DNA of 11,630 bases, from assembly GCA_026713745.1 (NCBI GenBank), contig JAPONU010000508.1, positions 1 through 11,630 on the forward strand, given 5' to 3'. Below the pieces are notes generated by a model. That model did not search any database. It worked only from the letters and a program-made list of their open reading frames with translations, and was not told the origin of the DNA. The DNA is from a bacterium (lineage in GTDB: Bacteria; Actinomycetota; Acidimicrobiia; Acidimicrobiales; CATQHL01). Within the stretch, counting starts at the first letter, position 1, and the number at the start of each line of letters is the position of its first letter. Both the position numbers and the translations under genes were made by a program. Positions 1 through 7,231 of the stretch are shown here, in pieces.

Positions 1-1281
1 GATCAGCTTGGCCCGGCGCCGCATGGACGGGGTCTTCAGCATGAACTTCGGCATGGTCCGCCCGATGTGGGTCTTGAGCGCTCGTTCCTTGTACTCGTGC
101 AGAGCGTCGACGAGATCCTGCGAATCGACGCTGACCAACAGCGGCGACAGCGCCGAGTTGACCAGTTTCCGGCACATGCCGACCGCCGGGTACGCCTCGC
201 CGACGCCCCAAGTCGCCATGTGCCGGCGCGAACACGCGAAGAACTCATCCAACCGGGTCTCCAGCCTCGAGCGCGAGTAGGCCGGCTGCATGGTCTTGCG
301 ATAGCGGAAGTGATCGCCACCGTCGAGAGCGGGCAGGATCCCCGCCCCGCCGTAGACCTTCTCGAAGTCCTCCAGATAGTCCCGTGCTCGCAGGAACAAG
401 CGCCCATGGCGATGCGCCCACCGGTTCGGCCCGGCTCCACAGAGAACGATGAAGCGTTCCCCGAACGGCACCCTGATCCGGAACACCGGCCCGTTCTCCT
501 CGGCCAGAGCCGCGAGCAGCGCAGGCAGATTCCCGCCACGGGCGAGTGGGTTGAGCAGCACCTTGCGCAGCGGGACGACCGGGATCGGCTTGGCAAGCGT
601 GGAACGTCGCAGCAAGGGTCCGGTGCCGCTGTTCGAGATCGCCTCGGCGATGGACCGCCCGATCAGGTCGATCCGGCAGAGGTACCGAACACGCGCCTCC
701 GCCTCGTCGTCGAGTTGGAGGACGAGCCGCAGAATGTCGCACGTGTCGGCGAGGCTGATGATGATCGCGTCCTTGGGATCGGGCAGTTCCTCCCCGAAGA
801 TCACCCTGCCGAGACGGCTCTTGACATATTCCGCCACGGTCCCCTGATCGGCCTCGCCGCAGAGATTCGCCGGCCAGCCCGTGCGGGCCAGTGTCCAGAA
901 TCCGCCCTCGTGAAACTCCAGGACCTTCAGGTCGACCAGTCGTTCCAGGGTCAGGTCGATGATCGACTCGGCGCGGATCGCCAGCCGCTCTACCCAGTAC
1001 TGGACACTGCGAGGTCCCGGTTCGGCCGCGATCTTCTCCAGGATGGGATCGAGGATCGCGTCGCCGGTGCGCGAGTCGTCGAGAACGATCAGGGATTCCA
1101 CGTCGCTGTCGATACGCGATCGCAGCGACAACTCCCCGAGCACAGCACCGACGACCGCGCAGTTCAGATCCCAGCCCGGCACCTGGTGGAAGTAGCCGGC
1201 CTCCTCGTTGAGAAGCGTCAGGAGGAACTCGTCCACCACGCTGAGCGATCTAGTCGCCACGCCGGTTGCCGGTTGATTCAT
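1..1281 (-). CDS. GPP34 domain-cytochrome P450 fusion protein, copy A (3' end outside window)
   Basis: The visible 427 codons start at ATG (MNQPATGVATRSLSVVDEFL) and run open to the left edge. Residues about 12-215 match the GPP34 (Golgi phosphoprotein 3-like) pattern: LLTLLNEEAGYFHQVPG, a TGDAILDPILEKIAAEPG segment, LTLERLVDLKVLE and a late SLADTCDILRLV helix. From about residue 245 a cytochrome P450 N-terminal half follows, including NGPVFRIRVPFG and the C-helix segment GGDHFRYRKTMQPAYS. The I-helix, ExxR and heme-Cys regions would lie off the window, roughly 247 residues if it matches copy B, so catalytic competence cannot be judged. It aligns with copy B almost without gaps; 45 of the first 60 residues are identical by hand count, indicating tandem duplication. 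Upstream of the ATG, GGGCAGGGC gives only a weak ribosome site, but GCAGGGC is also found before copy B. In eukaryotes GPP34 proteins bind membrane phosphoinositide; the bacterial role is unknown. The P450 substrate is unknown. Confidence 0.85.
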   Translation of the reverse strand, partial: MNQPATGVATRSLSVVDEFLLTLLNEEAGYFHQVPGWDLNCAVVGAVLGELSLRSRIDSDVESLIVLDDSRTGDAILDPILEKIAAEPGPRSVQYWVERLAIRAESIIDLTLERLVDLKVLEFHEGGFWTLARTGWPANLCGEADQGTVAEYVKSRLGRVIFGEELPDPKDAIIISLADTCDILRLVLQLDDEAEARVRYLCRIDLIGRSIAEAISNSGTGPLLRRSTLAKPIPVVPLRKVLLNPLARGGNLPALLAALAEENGPVFRIRVPFGERFIVLCGAGPNRWAHRHGRLFLRARDYLEDFEKVYGGAGILPALDGGDHFRYRKTMQPAYSRSRLETRLDEFFACSRRHMATWGVGEAYPAVGMCRKLVNSALSPLLVSVDSQDLVDALHEYKERALKTHIGRTMPKFMLKTPSMRRRAKLI

Positions 1282-1338
1282 TGGCCCTGCCCGCGATACG
1301 TGAAGCGGCAACCCCGGGATCGCTGGTCGCCGAGCAAC

Positions 1339-1358
1339 GGCAGAAGTCTACTTCAGCC
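1339..1358. promoter_or_regulatory. Operator-like dyad upstream of P450 copy A
   Basis: The sequence GGCAGAAGTCTACTTCAGCC is a 20-base dyad with one mismatched pair. Its perfect core, GAAGTCTACTTC, is identical to the core of the dyad upstream of copy B. The core lies 61 bases upstream of the copy A start, compared with 63 for copy B. Conserved sequence and spacing suggest a shared regulator-binding site. The rest of this 278-base intergenic region shows no clear gene. A small GCTTCC/GGAAGC stem at 1440-1457 is too weak to call a terminator. Confidence 0.5.
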
Positions 1359-1559
1359 CCGGCAACCCGTCATTTCGTGGCTGTGGCGACCCGACACCAT
1401 CCCGGCAGCTTGGTTCAGGGTCGGCGCACTCCCAGGCCGGCTTCCGGGCCGGGAAGCAGTACAGCGGCGTGACGATCCCGGCCCTGCCGCCGCTGACGTG
1501 GGCCTCGGTCGTTCGATCCATGAGTCTGAAGACCCTGGACGAACCCCGAGGTCCGAGCC

Positions 1560-3584
1560 TCATCCGAGATCTTCCCGCAGCCCGGCGACGACGAATCTCA
1601 TCTTCTTGCTCGGCGACATCGACGGGAACGGGTTGAACCTGAGCTTGTAATCCGGCGGGGACAATTCGAGCGAGACGTGGCGCGCGATCAACAGCAGGTT
1701 CACAGCCAACTGCAGTTCCATCCACCGGAAGCCGAGACAGGTGTGCGTTCCCAGCCCGTACGGGGCGTAGCCAGGACTGAGATGTTCCTTGCGTGACGGC
1801 AGGTAGCGGTCTATGTCGAACTTGTAGGGGTCGGGGAAGACGTCTTCCATATAGTGCGATGCCGTCGTGAAGATGTGGATCCGCATCCCCTCCGGTAGTT
1901 CGTAGCCCTCGACCACGCATGTATTCATCACGTTCCGGATGGACGCCGGAACGGACGGATAGAGACGCATACACTCCATGACGAAGCGCCGTGTGACGTC
2001 GGTCGCGGGTCCGACGAGATCCTCGCTATCCGGATCGCCGTCGGCAAACAGAGCATCAGCTTCACCCCGGATCCTCTCGTACAACTCGGGCTGCGACACC
2101 ATCGCATAGAGGGCGAAGCCAAGCGAATCGCCGAGGTACATGGCGGCAAGTAGCGGTGTCGACAGAGCGAACCCCAGATTCGCCTCGGGGAGGAACTGCG
2201 GATCGCTCATATGCAGACTCAGCAGGTCATCCGCGAGTTCCCGGGGACATCCGCTCCGTTGGGCAGGCGTGTGGACACTCTGCACCCTGTCGCGAACTTC
2301 CGTCACAAGAGTCGACCGACGCTTCATCCCCGGAGTATGCAGCAGGAACTTGGGAAGAAGCCCGGATATGTGCGTGTTGAGCGCCCGCTCCTTGTAAACG
2401 ATGACGTCGTCGATCACATCCTGCGAGTCAATACTGACCAAGAGCGGCGAGGTCTCCGAATTGATCAATCGGCGGCACACGTGCGTTGCCGGAAGGGAGT
2501 CCCCGATCTTCCAGTCTGAGAGAAACTGCCGGCCATGAGCGAGCAGATCGTCCAGCCGGCTTTCCAACTTACCGCGGGAAAGAGCCGGATGCATGGCCTT
2601 GCGAAGCCGGAAGTGATCGGCGCCATCCAGTGCAGGAAGAACTCCGGACGCGCCATAGACCTTCTCCATATCGGCAAAGTAGTCCCCGGTTCGAAGGTAC
2701 AGTCGGCCGTTTCTATGAACCCAGCGATTCGTGCGAGGTCCCGCGAGAAAGATCAGAGGTTTTGTGAAGGGAAGCTTGATCTTGAAGACAGGGCCATACT
2801 CTTCGGTAAGACCCGCGAAGAGGGCGGGGAGGTTGCCGTCGCGAATATGCCGACTTCGCAGCATCTTGAACAAGCGCACAGACGGAATCTTCTTGGTCAG
2901 CGAGACACGTCGAAGCAGCGGGCCGGCTTGGCTGTGCTCGACAGCTTCGGCGATAGCCCGGCCGATCATCTCCATCTTGCAGACCAACTCGACACGTTCC
3001 TCCGCCTCTTCGTCCAGTTGGAAGATGAAACGTAAGACGTCACACGTGTTCAGCAGGCAGATGATGATGATGTCTCTCGGCTCGGGGATCTCGTCACTGA
3101 ACAGCACCCTGCTGAGTCGGGTCGTGACGAACTCGGCCGCGGTCCCTTCCAGGGACCCTGCGTGAAGGTCCGCCTGCCAGCCGGTGCGCGCCAGTGTCCA
3201 GAAGTCGCCGTCGTGGTGCTCCAGGATCTTGAGCGACACCAGGCGTTCCAGGGTCAAATCGACGACGGACTCCGCGCGGACCGCCAGCCGTTCGATCCAG
3301 TACTGGGCGTTCCCGTGGCCCGGATCGGCGGCGATCTTCTCGAGGATGGGATCCAGGACCGGATCGCCCGTCTTATCGGAGTCCAGGAGGATCAGCGAGT
3401 CCATGTCCGTGTCGATGCGGGACCGGAGCGACAATTCGGCCAGGGCGGCGCCGGCCACGGCGCAATTCAGATCCCAGCCGGGCACCTGGTGGAAGTAGCC
3501 GCTCTCCTCGTTGAGAAGTGTCAGGATGAACTCGTCAACCAAGCTCAGCGTTTGGGTACCCACGCTGCCGGTCGATTGAGCCAT
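1560..3584 (-). CDS. GPP34 domain-cytochrome P450 fusion protein, copy B (complete)
   Basis: This is a complete 674-aa protein. Residues about 13-220 form a GPP34 domain (LILTLLNEE-type start, TGDPVLDPILEKIAAD at 72-87, TLERLVSLKILE at 111-122, CLLNTCDVLRFIF at 176-188). Residues about 240-670 form a cytochrome P450 with a C-helix H324-x3-R328, ExxR at E537-R540, a PERF-like DPYKFDIDRY at 585-594, and heme loop PYGLGTHTCLG at 608-618 with C616 as the iron ligand. Anchored on FALY...P (490-499), the I-helix groove reads LAAMY (479-483), where most P450s have A/G-G-x-D/E-T, so both acid and Thr are missing. There is no signal peptide or obvious transmembrane helix. The start is the ATG with GGAGAG eight bases upstream; a longer open frame upstream lacks family-like sequence. 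A P450 needs redox partners, and no ferredoxin or reductase gene is visible here. The substrate is unknown; one possibility is the aromatic RiPP core at the right edge. Confidence 0.9.
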   Translation of the reverse strand: MAQSTGSVGTQTLSLVDEFILTLLNEESGYFHQVPGWDLNCAVAGAALAELSLRSRIDTDMDSLILLDSDKTGDPVLDPILEKIAADPGHGNAQYWIERLAVRAESVVDLTLERLVSLKILEHHDGDFWTLARTGWQADLHAGSLEGTAAEFVTTRLSRVLFSDEIPEPRDIIIICLLNTCDVLRFIFQLDEEAEERVELVCKMEMIGRAIAEAVEHSQAGPLLRRVSLTKKIPSVRLFKMLRSRHIRDGNLPALFAGLTEEYGPVFKIKLPFTKPLIFLAGPRTNRWVHRNGRLYLRTGDYFADMEKVYGASGVLPALDGADHFRLRKAMHPALSRGKLESRLDDLLAHGRQFLSDWKIGDSLPATHVCRRLINSETSPLLVSIDSQDVIDDVIVYKERALNTHISGLLPKFLLHTPGMKRRSTLVTEVRDRVQSVHTPAQRSGCPRELADDLLSLHMSDPQFLPEANLGFALSTPLLAAMYLGDSLGFALYAMVSQPELYERIRGEADALFADGDPDSEDLVGPATDVTRRFVMECMRLYPSVPASIRNVMNTCVVEGYELPEGMRIHIFTTASHYMEDVFPDPYKFDIDRYLPSRKEHLSPGYAPYGLGTHTCLGFRWMELQLAVNLLLIARHVSLELSPPDYKLRFNPFPSMSPSKKMRFVVAGLREDLG

Positions 3585-3592
3585 CAGCCCTG

Positions 3593-3598
3593 CTCTCC
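3593..3598 (-). promoter_or_regulatory. Ribosome binding site for P450 copy B
   Basis: GGAGAG on the minus strand lies eight bases before the ATG at 3584. It fixes the start of copy B immediately ahead of the conserved MAQSTGSVGTQTLSLVDEF segment and argues against the upstream in-frame extension. Confidence 0.7.
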
Positions 3599-3607
3599 AT
3601 CCACAAT

Positions 3608-3631
3608 GCCGATCCCGCCCGCGAGATCGGC
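3608..3631. repeat. Inverted repeat in the leader of P450 copy B
   Basis: Arms GCCGATC and GATCGGC pair perfectly over 7 bp around a 10-base spacer. The repeat lies between the 20-base dyad and the start codon of copy B. It could form an mRNA hairpin or bind a second protein dimer. I found no equivalent in front of copy A, so a shared role is not supported. Confidence 0.35.
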
Positions 3632-3643
3632 CCACGATTGACC

Positions 3644-3663
3644 GGGGGAAGTCTACTTCCCCC
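3644..3663. promoter_or_regulatory. Perfect 20-base palindromic operator candidate upstream of P450 copy B
   Basis: GGGGGAAGTCTACTTCCCCC has 9-base arms around a central CT. Its core GAAGTCTACTTC occurs again, in a dyad of the same length, upstream of copy A at nearly the same distance from the start. Such a site is typical of a homodimeric repressor or activator. No regulator gene is present in the window, and I could not assign convincing -35/-10 boxes around it. Confidence 0.6.
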
Positions 3664-3983
3664 CCGCTGCCTCCTATGTCGGCGGGCCGGGCGGGCCGCT
3701 CATCGTAGTTCGGCATGGTCGAGGCGTCACAACGGCCGGAGCCTCGGTCACCCTCAGGATGGCCGCCGCCGGAGCACCCGCGGGTTCGCCCGGGCGCCAT
3801 CACCGTCGAGCCGGTCACGCCCGGGCCGGTGCCCACCACGGCCACTTTCGTCGGCTGGCAACTCGCCGGCCCGGCCGCGTGCCTCATCGGTGCCGTCGCC
3901 TGAAGGACCCTGTTCGGGAGCGGTTCCAGCGGCCGTTGCTAGCCTGATCCTTCGCGGCCCCGGCGTTCTGCGGGGTCGCCGGC
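3664..3983. other. Intergenic region between P450 copy B and tRNA-Ala
   Basis: This 320-base stretch should hold the copy B promoter region and the promoter of the tRNA gene, but no consensus promoter boxes stand out in the GC-rich sequence. A 62-codon plus-strand frame (3715-3903) is G/C rich at third positions, but it has no ribosome site and no recognisable protein features, so I do not call it a gene. No repeats matching the tRNA 3' end, which would suggest an integrated element, were seen in the window. Confidence 0.5.
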
Positions 3984-4057
3984 GGGGCTGTAGCTCAGTT
4001 GGCTAGAGCACTTGCTTTGCAAGCAAGGGGTCGTGGGTTCGAGTCCCATCAGCTCCA
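3984..4057 (+). tRNA. tRNA-Ala (anticodon TGC)
   Basis: All cloverleaf parts are present. The acceptor stem is GGGGCTG/CAGCTCC with discriminator A; the D arm is GCTC...GAGC; the anticodon stem is CTTGC/GCAAG around loop TTTGCAA (anticodon at 4018-4020); the T arm is GTGGG/CCCAT around TTCGAGT. The acceptor stem carries the G3-U70 wobble pair, the main identity element for alanyl-tRNA synthetase. The 3' CCA is not encoded; CTG follows the discriminator base. It decodes GCA and other Ala GCN codons. It lies between the divergent P450 block and the export operon, in the same direction as the latter. Confidence 0.97.
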
Positions 4058-4247
4058 CTGGTATGAGACGGGCCACTCCGTCTACTCTGTCTGAGGAAAG
4101 CCACACGCCGCTCTTGGCGCATCGACGAGGGAGAGCCCTTGTCGACAGCGATCGGAGTGCGACCCGGAGCAGCGTTCGATCGCCGTCGTTCAGCGCCGGA
4201 AGGTGTGCGGTGCAGAGTCTGTCCGGCGAGGTCGAGGGCGGTACCCG

Positions 4248-5030
4248 GTGTTCATCAACAGGCTGTTTCGTGAACGGGCACTGGCAAGGCGCGGGAGGCA
4301 GGAACCTCTCGACGACCGCTTGCAGGTAACGGCCCCCCACGAGTGGCTCCTGGTCATCGGGCTGGGCGCCATGTTCGTGGCGCTGCTGGTATACCTCGCC
4401 GTCGGCAGCGTGGAGCGCAGCCTCTCCTACGAGGCGGTGGTGGTTCTCCCCGGCGAACGCTTTCCCGTGTCCGCGCCGGTGCCCGGCACGGTGGTCGAGA
4501 CCCTGGCGGACGTGGGCGACACCGTCGAGGCGGGACAGGCCATTGCCCGGCTGCGCCCGCTCGCGCCGGACGCCTCGGCGGCCGCTGCCGATGTCGACGT
4601 CGTCAGCGTGACCGGGGGCGAGATCATGACGCTCGACGCGGCGCCGGGGATGCCCGTGAGCGCCGGTGAGCCGGTGGCGCTGGTGCGGGTCGTGGCGCCG
4701 GGCCCGCCGGAGGCCCTTGCGCTGGTGCTGCCCGGCGACGCCCGGCGGCTCGAGGCCGGGATGGCGGCGCAGGTCAGCGTGGCGGGACGCAACCGCGACA
4801 CCGGCATCCACCCGGCGGAGGTGGCCGCTGTCTCGGAGCGGGCCTTCACGCCGCCGGCGTGGTTGGAGGACCTGGGAATGTCGGCGTCGGCACCCTCGCA
4901 CCTGGTGCGCGTGCCGCTCGTCTCCGACGGCCACGGCGACGTGATAACCGACGGTTCCCGCGGGTCGCTGCGCGTGGTCCTGGGACGAAGCTCACTCCTG
5001 TCGCTCCTGGCGCCGGGAGACGGCTCGTGA
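4248..5030 (+). CDS. HlyD-like membrane fusion/adaptor protein of NHLP-type peptide export system
   Basis: This is a 260-aa protein with a short cytoplasmic N-terminus, one transmembrane helix at about residues 33-54 (HEWLLVIGLGAMFVALLVYL), and an extracytoplasmic part. That part has two lipoyl/biotinyl-like half motifs: APVPGTVVETLADVGDTVEAG near 70-92 and TGGEIMTLDAAPGMPVSAGE further on. It should act as the adaptor of the ABC exporter encoded next. The N-terminus LFRERAL...LDDRLQVTAPHEWL resembles the NHLM_micro_HlyD family (TIGR03794, from memory). Unlike classical HlyD/MacA proteins it has no long coiled-coil hairpin, which is normal for this short family. The GTG at 4248 is chosen because the family-like sequence begins there and AGGGCGG lies about ten bases upstream. 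An in-frame GTG at 4203 is the alternative start and would add 15 residues. The stop codon overlaps the next ATG by one base (TGATG), indicating translational coupling. Confidence 0.85.
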   Translation: MFINRLFRERALARRGRQEPLDDRLQVTAPHEWLLVIGLGAMFVALLVYLAVGSVERSLSYEAVVVLPGERFPVSAPVPGTVVETLADVGDTVEAGQAIARLRPLAPDASAAAADVDVVSVTGGEIMTLDAAPGMPVSAGEPVALVRVVAPGPPEALALVLPGDARRLEAGMAAQVSVAGRNRDTGIHPAEVAAVSERAFTPPAWLEDLGMSASAPSHLVRVPLVSDGHGDVITDGSRGSLRVVLGRSSLLSLLAPGDGS

Positions 5031-7231
5031 TGCGGATTGCGGCCCCGGCAGGGGCGCGTCGCCGGCCCCGGCGGGCGCGGACGCCCCTGATGCTGCAGAT
5101 GGAGGACACCGAGTGCGGGGCCGTCTGCCTGGGCATCGTTCTGGCGTACTTCGGACGATGGGTCTCCGTCGAGGAACTGCGCGAGGCGTGCGCCGTCAAC
5201 AGGGACGGCTGTGACGCCGCCGACATCACGCGCGCCGCCGCCGGCTACGGGTTGGAACCTCGCGGCCGGCGCCGGGAACCGGAACAGCTTCGCGCCATGA
5301 CCATGCCGCTGATCATCTTCTGGGAGTTCAACCACTTCCTGGTGCTGGAAGGGTTCCAGGGCGACAGATACCTGGTGAACGATCCGGCCAACGGCCACCG
5401 GACGCTGAGCGCGGAGGAGTTCGACGAGGGGTTCACCGGGATCGCGTTGAGCTTCGAAGCCGGACCGGACTTCCGTCCGGGCGGCTCCCGTCCGGGCGTC
5501 GTCCGCAGACTGTGGCCCTGGCTGGCCGACGTGAGGGGGCCGCTGGGATTCGCGCTGTGCTGCGGGCTGCTGCTGGCGCTGCCGGTGGCCGCCCTGCCGT
5601 TCCTGCTGAGCGTCTTCGTCGACCACGTCCTGAGCGGGCGGCAGCCCCAGTGGGGAGTTGTGCTGGCAGGCGGGATGGCCCTGGCCGGCGGCCTGGTGTA
5701 CCTGCTGACCTGGCTGCGACAGCGCTGCCTCAGACTCCTGGCGGTACGCCTCTCGGTGGACCACGCGGACCGCTTCATCCGGCGGCTGTTCCGCCTGAGG
5801 ATGCGGTTCTTCACCAACCGCTACGGCGGCGACCTGACCTCCCGGATCCAGCTCATCGACGAGGTGGCCGTGGTGGCCACCGAGCAGTTCGTCGTGGCGG
5901 TCATCGAGCTGGTGACCAGCGGAGTGTTCCTGCTGTTCCTGTACCTGTACGACCCGGTGCTGGCGGGGGCGGTGACGGTGCTGGGCGCCGTCAGCCTGTA
6001 CATCATGCGGCTGCTCACAAAGGGACGGATGGGCGAGAACCGCCGCGTGCAGCGGGAGCGCGGCAAGCTGCAGGGCGTCGGGATGTACGGCCTGAGCAAC
6101 ATCGACACCCTGCAGGCCACCTCGGGGGAGATCGGGTTCTTCTCCCACTGGAGCGGCTACCAGGCCCGCGAGCTGCTGGCCCGCCAGCGCTTCACCGAGA
6201 TCGGGCACCTCGTGGCAGCGCTGCCGGGCGTGTTCATCGTCCTCGGCAACGCCGTCGTGCTGGGAGTGGCGGGCTGGCGCGTGATCGAGGGCGACATGTC
6301 CCTGGGGATGATGATGGGGTGCTACGTCCTGGCGACGTACTTCCTGATGCCCATCGGCCGTTTCGCCCAGCTCGCCGACCTGTTCCAGGTGCTGGAGGCC
6401 AACCTGCAACGGGTCGAGGATGTGATGGACGCACCCGAGGACGAGTACTTCCGCCAGGACCGGCAGCGGACGTCCGCCGGCGTCGGCAACCTGAATCGGA
6501 CGGTGCGGTTGAGCGGGCAACTCGAACTTCGCGACGTGGCATTCGGCCACAAGGCCAACCGGGAGCCGATGTTCCAGGACTTCAACCTGACCATCGAACC
6601 GGGGCAGCGGGTGGCTCTCGTCGGCCCCAGCGGGTCGGGCAAGTCGACGCTGTCGCTGCTGGCGGCAGGGGTTCACCAGCCCTGGTCCGGGGGGGTCTTC
6701 CTGGACGGCCACCCGCGCTCGGACATCCCTCGCGGTCTGCTCGGCAGCTCGGTCGCCATGGTCGACCAGCGCATATTCCTGTTCTCGGGGACCGTGCGGG
6801 ACAACCTGAGTCTGTGGAACCCGGAGGTCCCGGAGCAGGATCTGGTGGCCGCCGCCACCGACGCCGCCATCCACGATGAGATCATGTCCCGCTCGCAGGG
6901 TTACGAAGCGCCCGTCAACGAGGGCGGGCGGAACTTCAGCGGCGGCCAGCGCCAACGCCTGGAGATCGCCCGCGCCCTGGTGGGGAACCCATCCCTGCTG
7001 ATACTGGACGAGGCCACCAGCGCGTTGGACCCCATCACCGAGGTGCGCATCGATGACGCCCTGCGCCGGCGCGGCTGCAGTTGCCTGATCGTGGCGCACC
7101 GACTCAGCACCATCCGTGACTGCGACCTGATCGTGGTCCTCGACGGCGGGCGGGAAGTGCAAAGGGGCACGCACAGCGAACTCATGGCGGAGCGGGACGG
7201 GCTGTACCGCCACCTGATGGAGACGGAATGA
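5030..7231 (+). CDS. NHLP-type peptidase-containing ABC exporter (C39 peptidase, permease and ATPase)
   Basis: This 733-aa protein has the three-part layout of a peptidase-containing ABC transporter. It should cut a leader after its double-Gly motif on the cytoplasmic side and export the core peptide. Residues 20-140 form a C39 peptidase: oxyanion Gln Q23, catalytic C29 in QMEDTEC, H102 in NHF and D118 in NDP are all present. Residues about 165-450 contain the six-helix permease. Residues about 495-733 form the ATPase: Walker A GPSGSGKST at 532-540, Q-loop Q580, signature FSGGQ at 636-640, Walker B LLILDE at 656-661, D-loop SALD and switch H690. The sequence fits family NHLM_micro_ABC1 (TIGR03796, from memory). 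The start ATG overlaps the adaptor stop by one base, with GGGAG ten bases upstream; a GTG one codon earlier is a trivial alternative. Its natural substrate is probably the double-Gly precursor at the right edge. Confidence 0.93.
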   Translation: MRIAAPAGARRRPRRARTPLMLQMEDTECGAVCLGIVLAYFGRWVSVEELREACAVNRDGCDAADITRAAAGYGLEPRGRRREPEQLRAMTMPLIIFWEFNHFLVLEGFQGDRYLVNDPANGHRTLSAEEFDEGFTGIALSFEAGPDFRPGGSRPGVVRRLWPWLADVRGPLGFALCCGLLLALPVAALPFLLSVFVDHVLSGRQPQWGVVLAGGMALAGGLVYLLTWLRQRCLRLLAVRLSVDHADRFIRRLFRLRMRFFTNRYGGDLTSRIQLIDEVAVVATEQFVVAVIELVTSGVFLLFLYLYDPVLAGAVTVLGAVSLYIMRLLTKGRMGENRRVQRERGKLQGVGMYGLSNIDTLQATSGEIGFFSHWSGYQARELLARQRFTEIGHLVAALPGVFIVLGNAVVLGVAGWRVIEGDMSLGMMMGCYVLATYFLMPIGRFAQLADLFQVLEANLQRVEDVMDAPEDEYFRQDRQRTSAGVGNLNRTVRLSGQLELRDVAFGHKANREPMFQDFNLTIEPGQRVALVGPSGSGKSTLSLLAAGVHQPWSGGVFLDGHPRSDIPRGLLGSSVAMVDQRIFLFSGTVRDNLSLWNPEVPEQDLVAAATDAAIHDEIMSRSQGYEAPVNEGGRNFSGGQRQRLEIARALVGNPSLLILDEATSALDPITEVRIDDALRRRGCSCLIVAHRLSTIRDCDLIVVLDGGREVQRGTHSELMAERDGLYRHLMETE

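Noticed and set aside
1440..1457. GCTTCC/GGAAGC stem between the two P450 genes as a possible terminator.
   Set aside because: Only 6 bp, no T-tract, and similar stems arise often by chance in this GC-rich DNA.
67..1650. Long plus-strand open frame of 527 codons opposite P450 copy A.
   Set aside because: It mirrors the codon structure of the minus-strand P450 gene and has no domain-like sequence; the minus strand gives clear GPP34 and P450 motifs.
3585..3887. N-terminal extension of P450 copy B by 101 codons, containing KVAVVGTGPG that looks like a nucleotide-binding loop.
   Set aside because: The extension contains the palindromic operator candidate and a strong ribosome site before the internal ATG. 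Copy A has no matching extension, and the rest of the sequence is low-complexity.
3715..3903. A 62-codon plus-strand frame with high G/C at third positions.
   Set aside because: No ribosome site or recognisable motif; G/C-rich third positions are expected by chance in such GC-rich DNA.
4063..4329. An 88-codon Ser/Thr/Cys-rich plus-strand frame just after the tRNA, resembling a possible lanthipeptide-like precursor.
   Set aside because: It overlaps the adaptor gene's start by about 80 bases in another frame, has no double-Gly leader motif and no ribosome site.
4427..7213. Very long minus-strand open frame of 928 codons opposite the adaptor and first transporter.
   Set aside because: His/Gln/Pro-rich antisense shadow; the plus strand holds intact C39 and ABC motifs.
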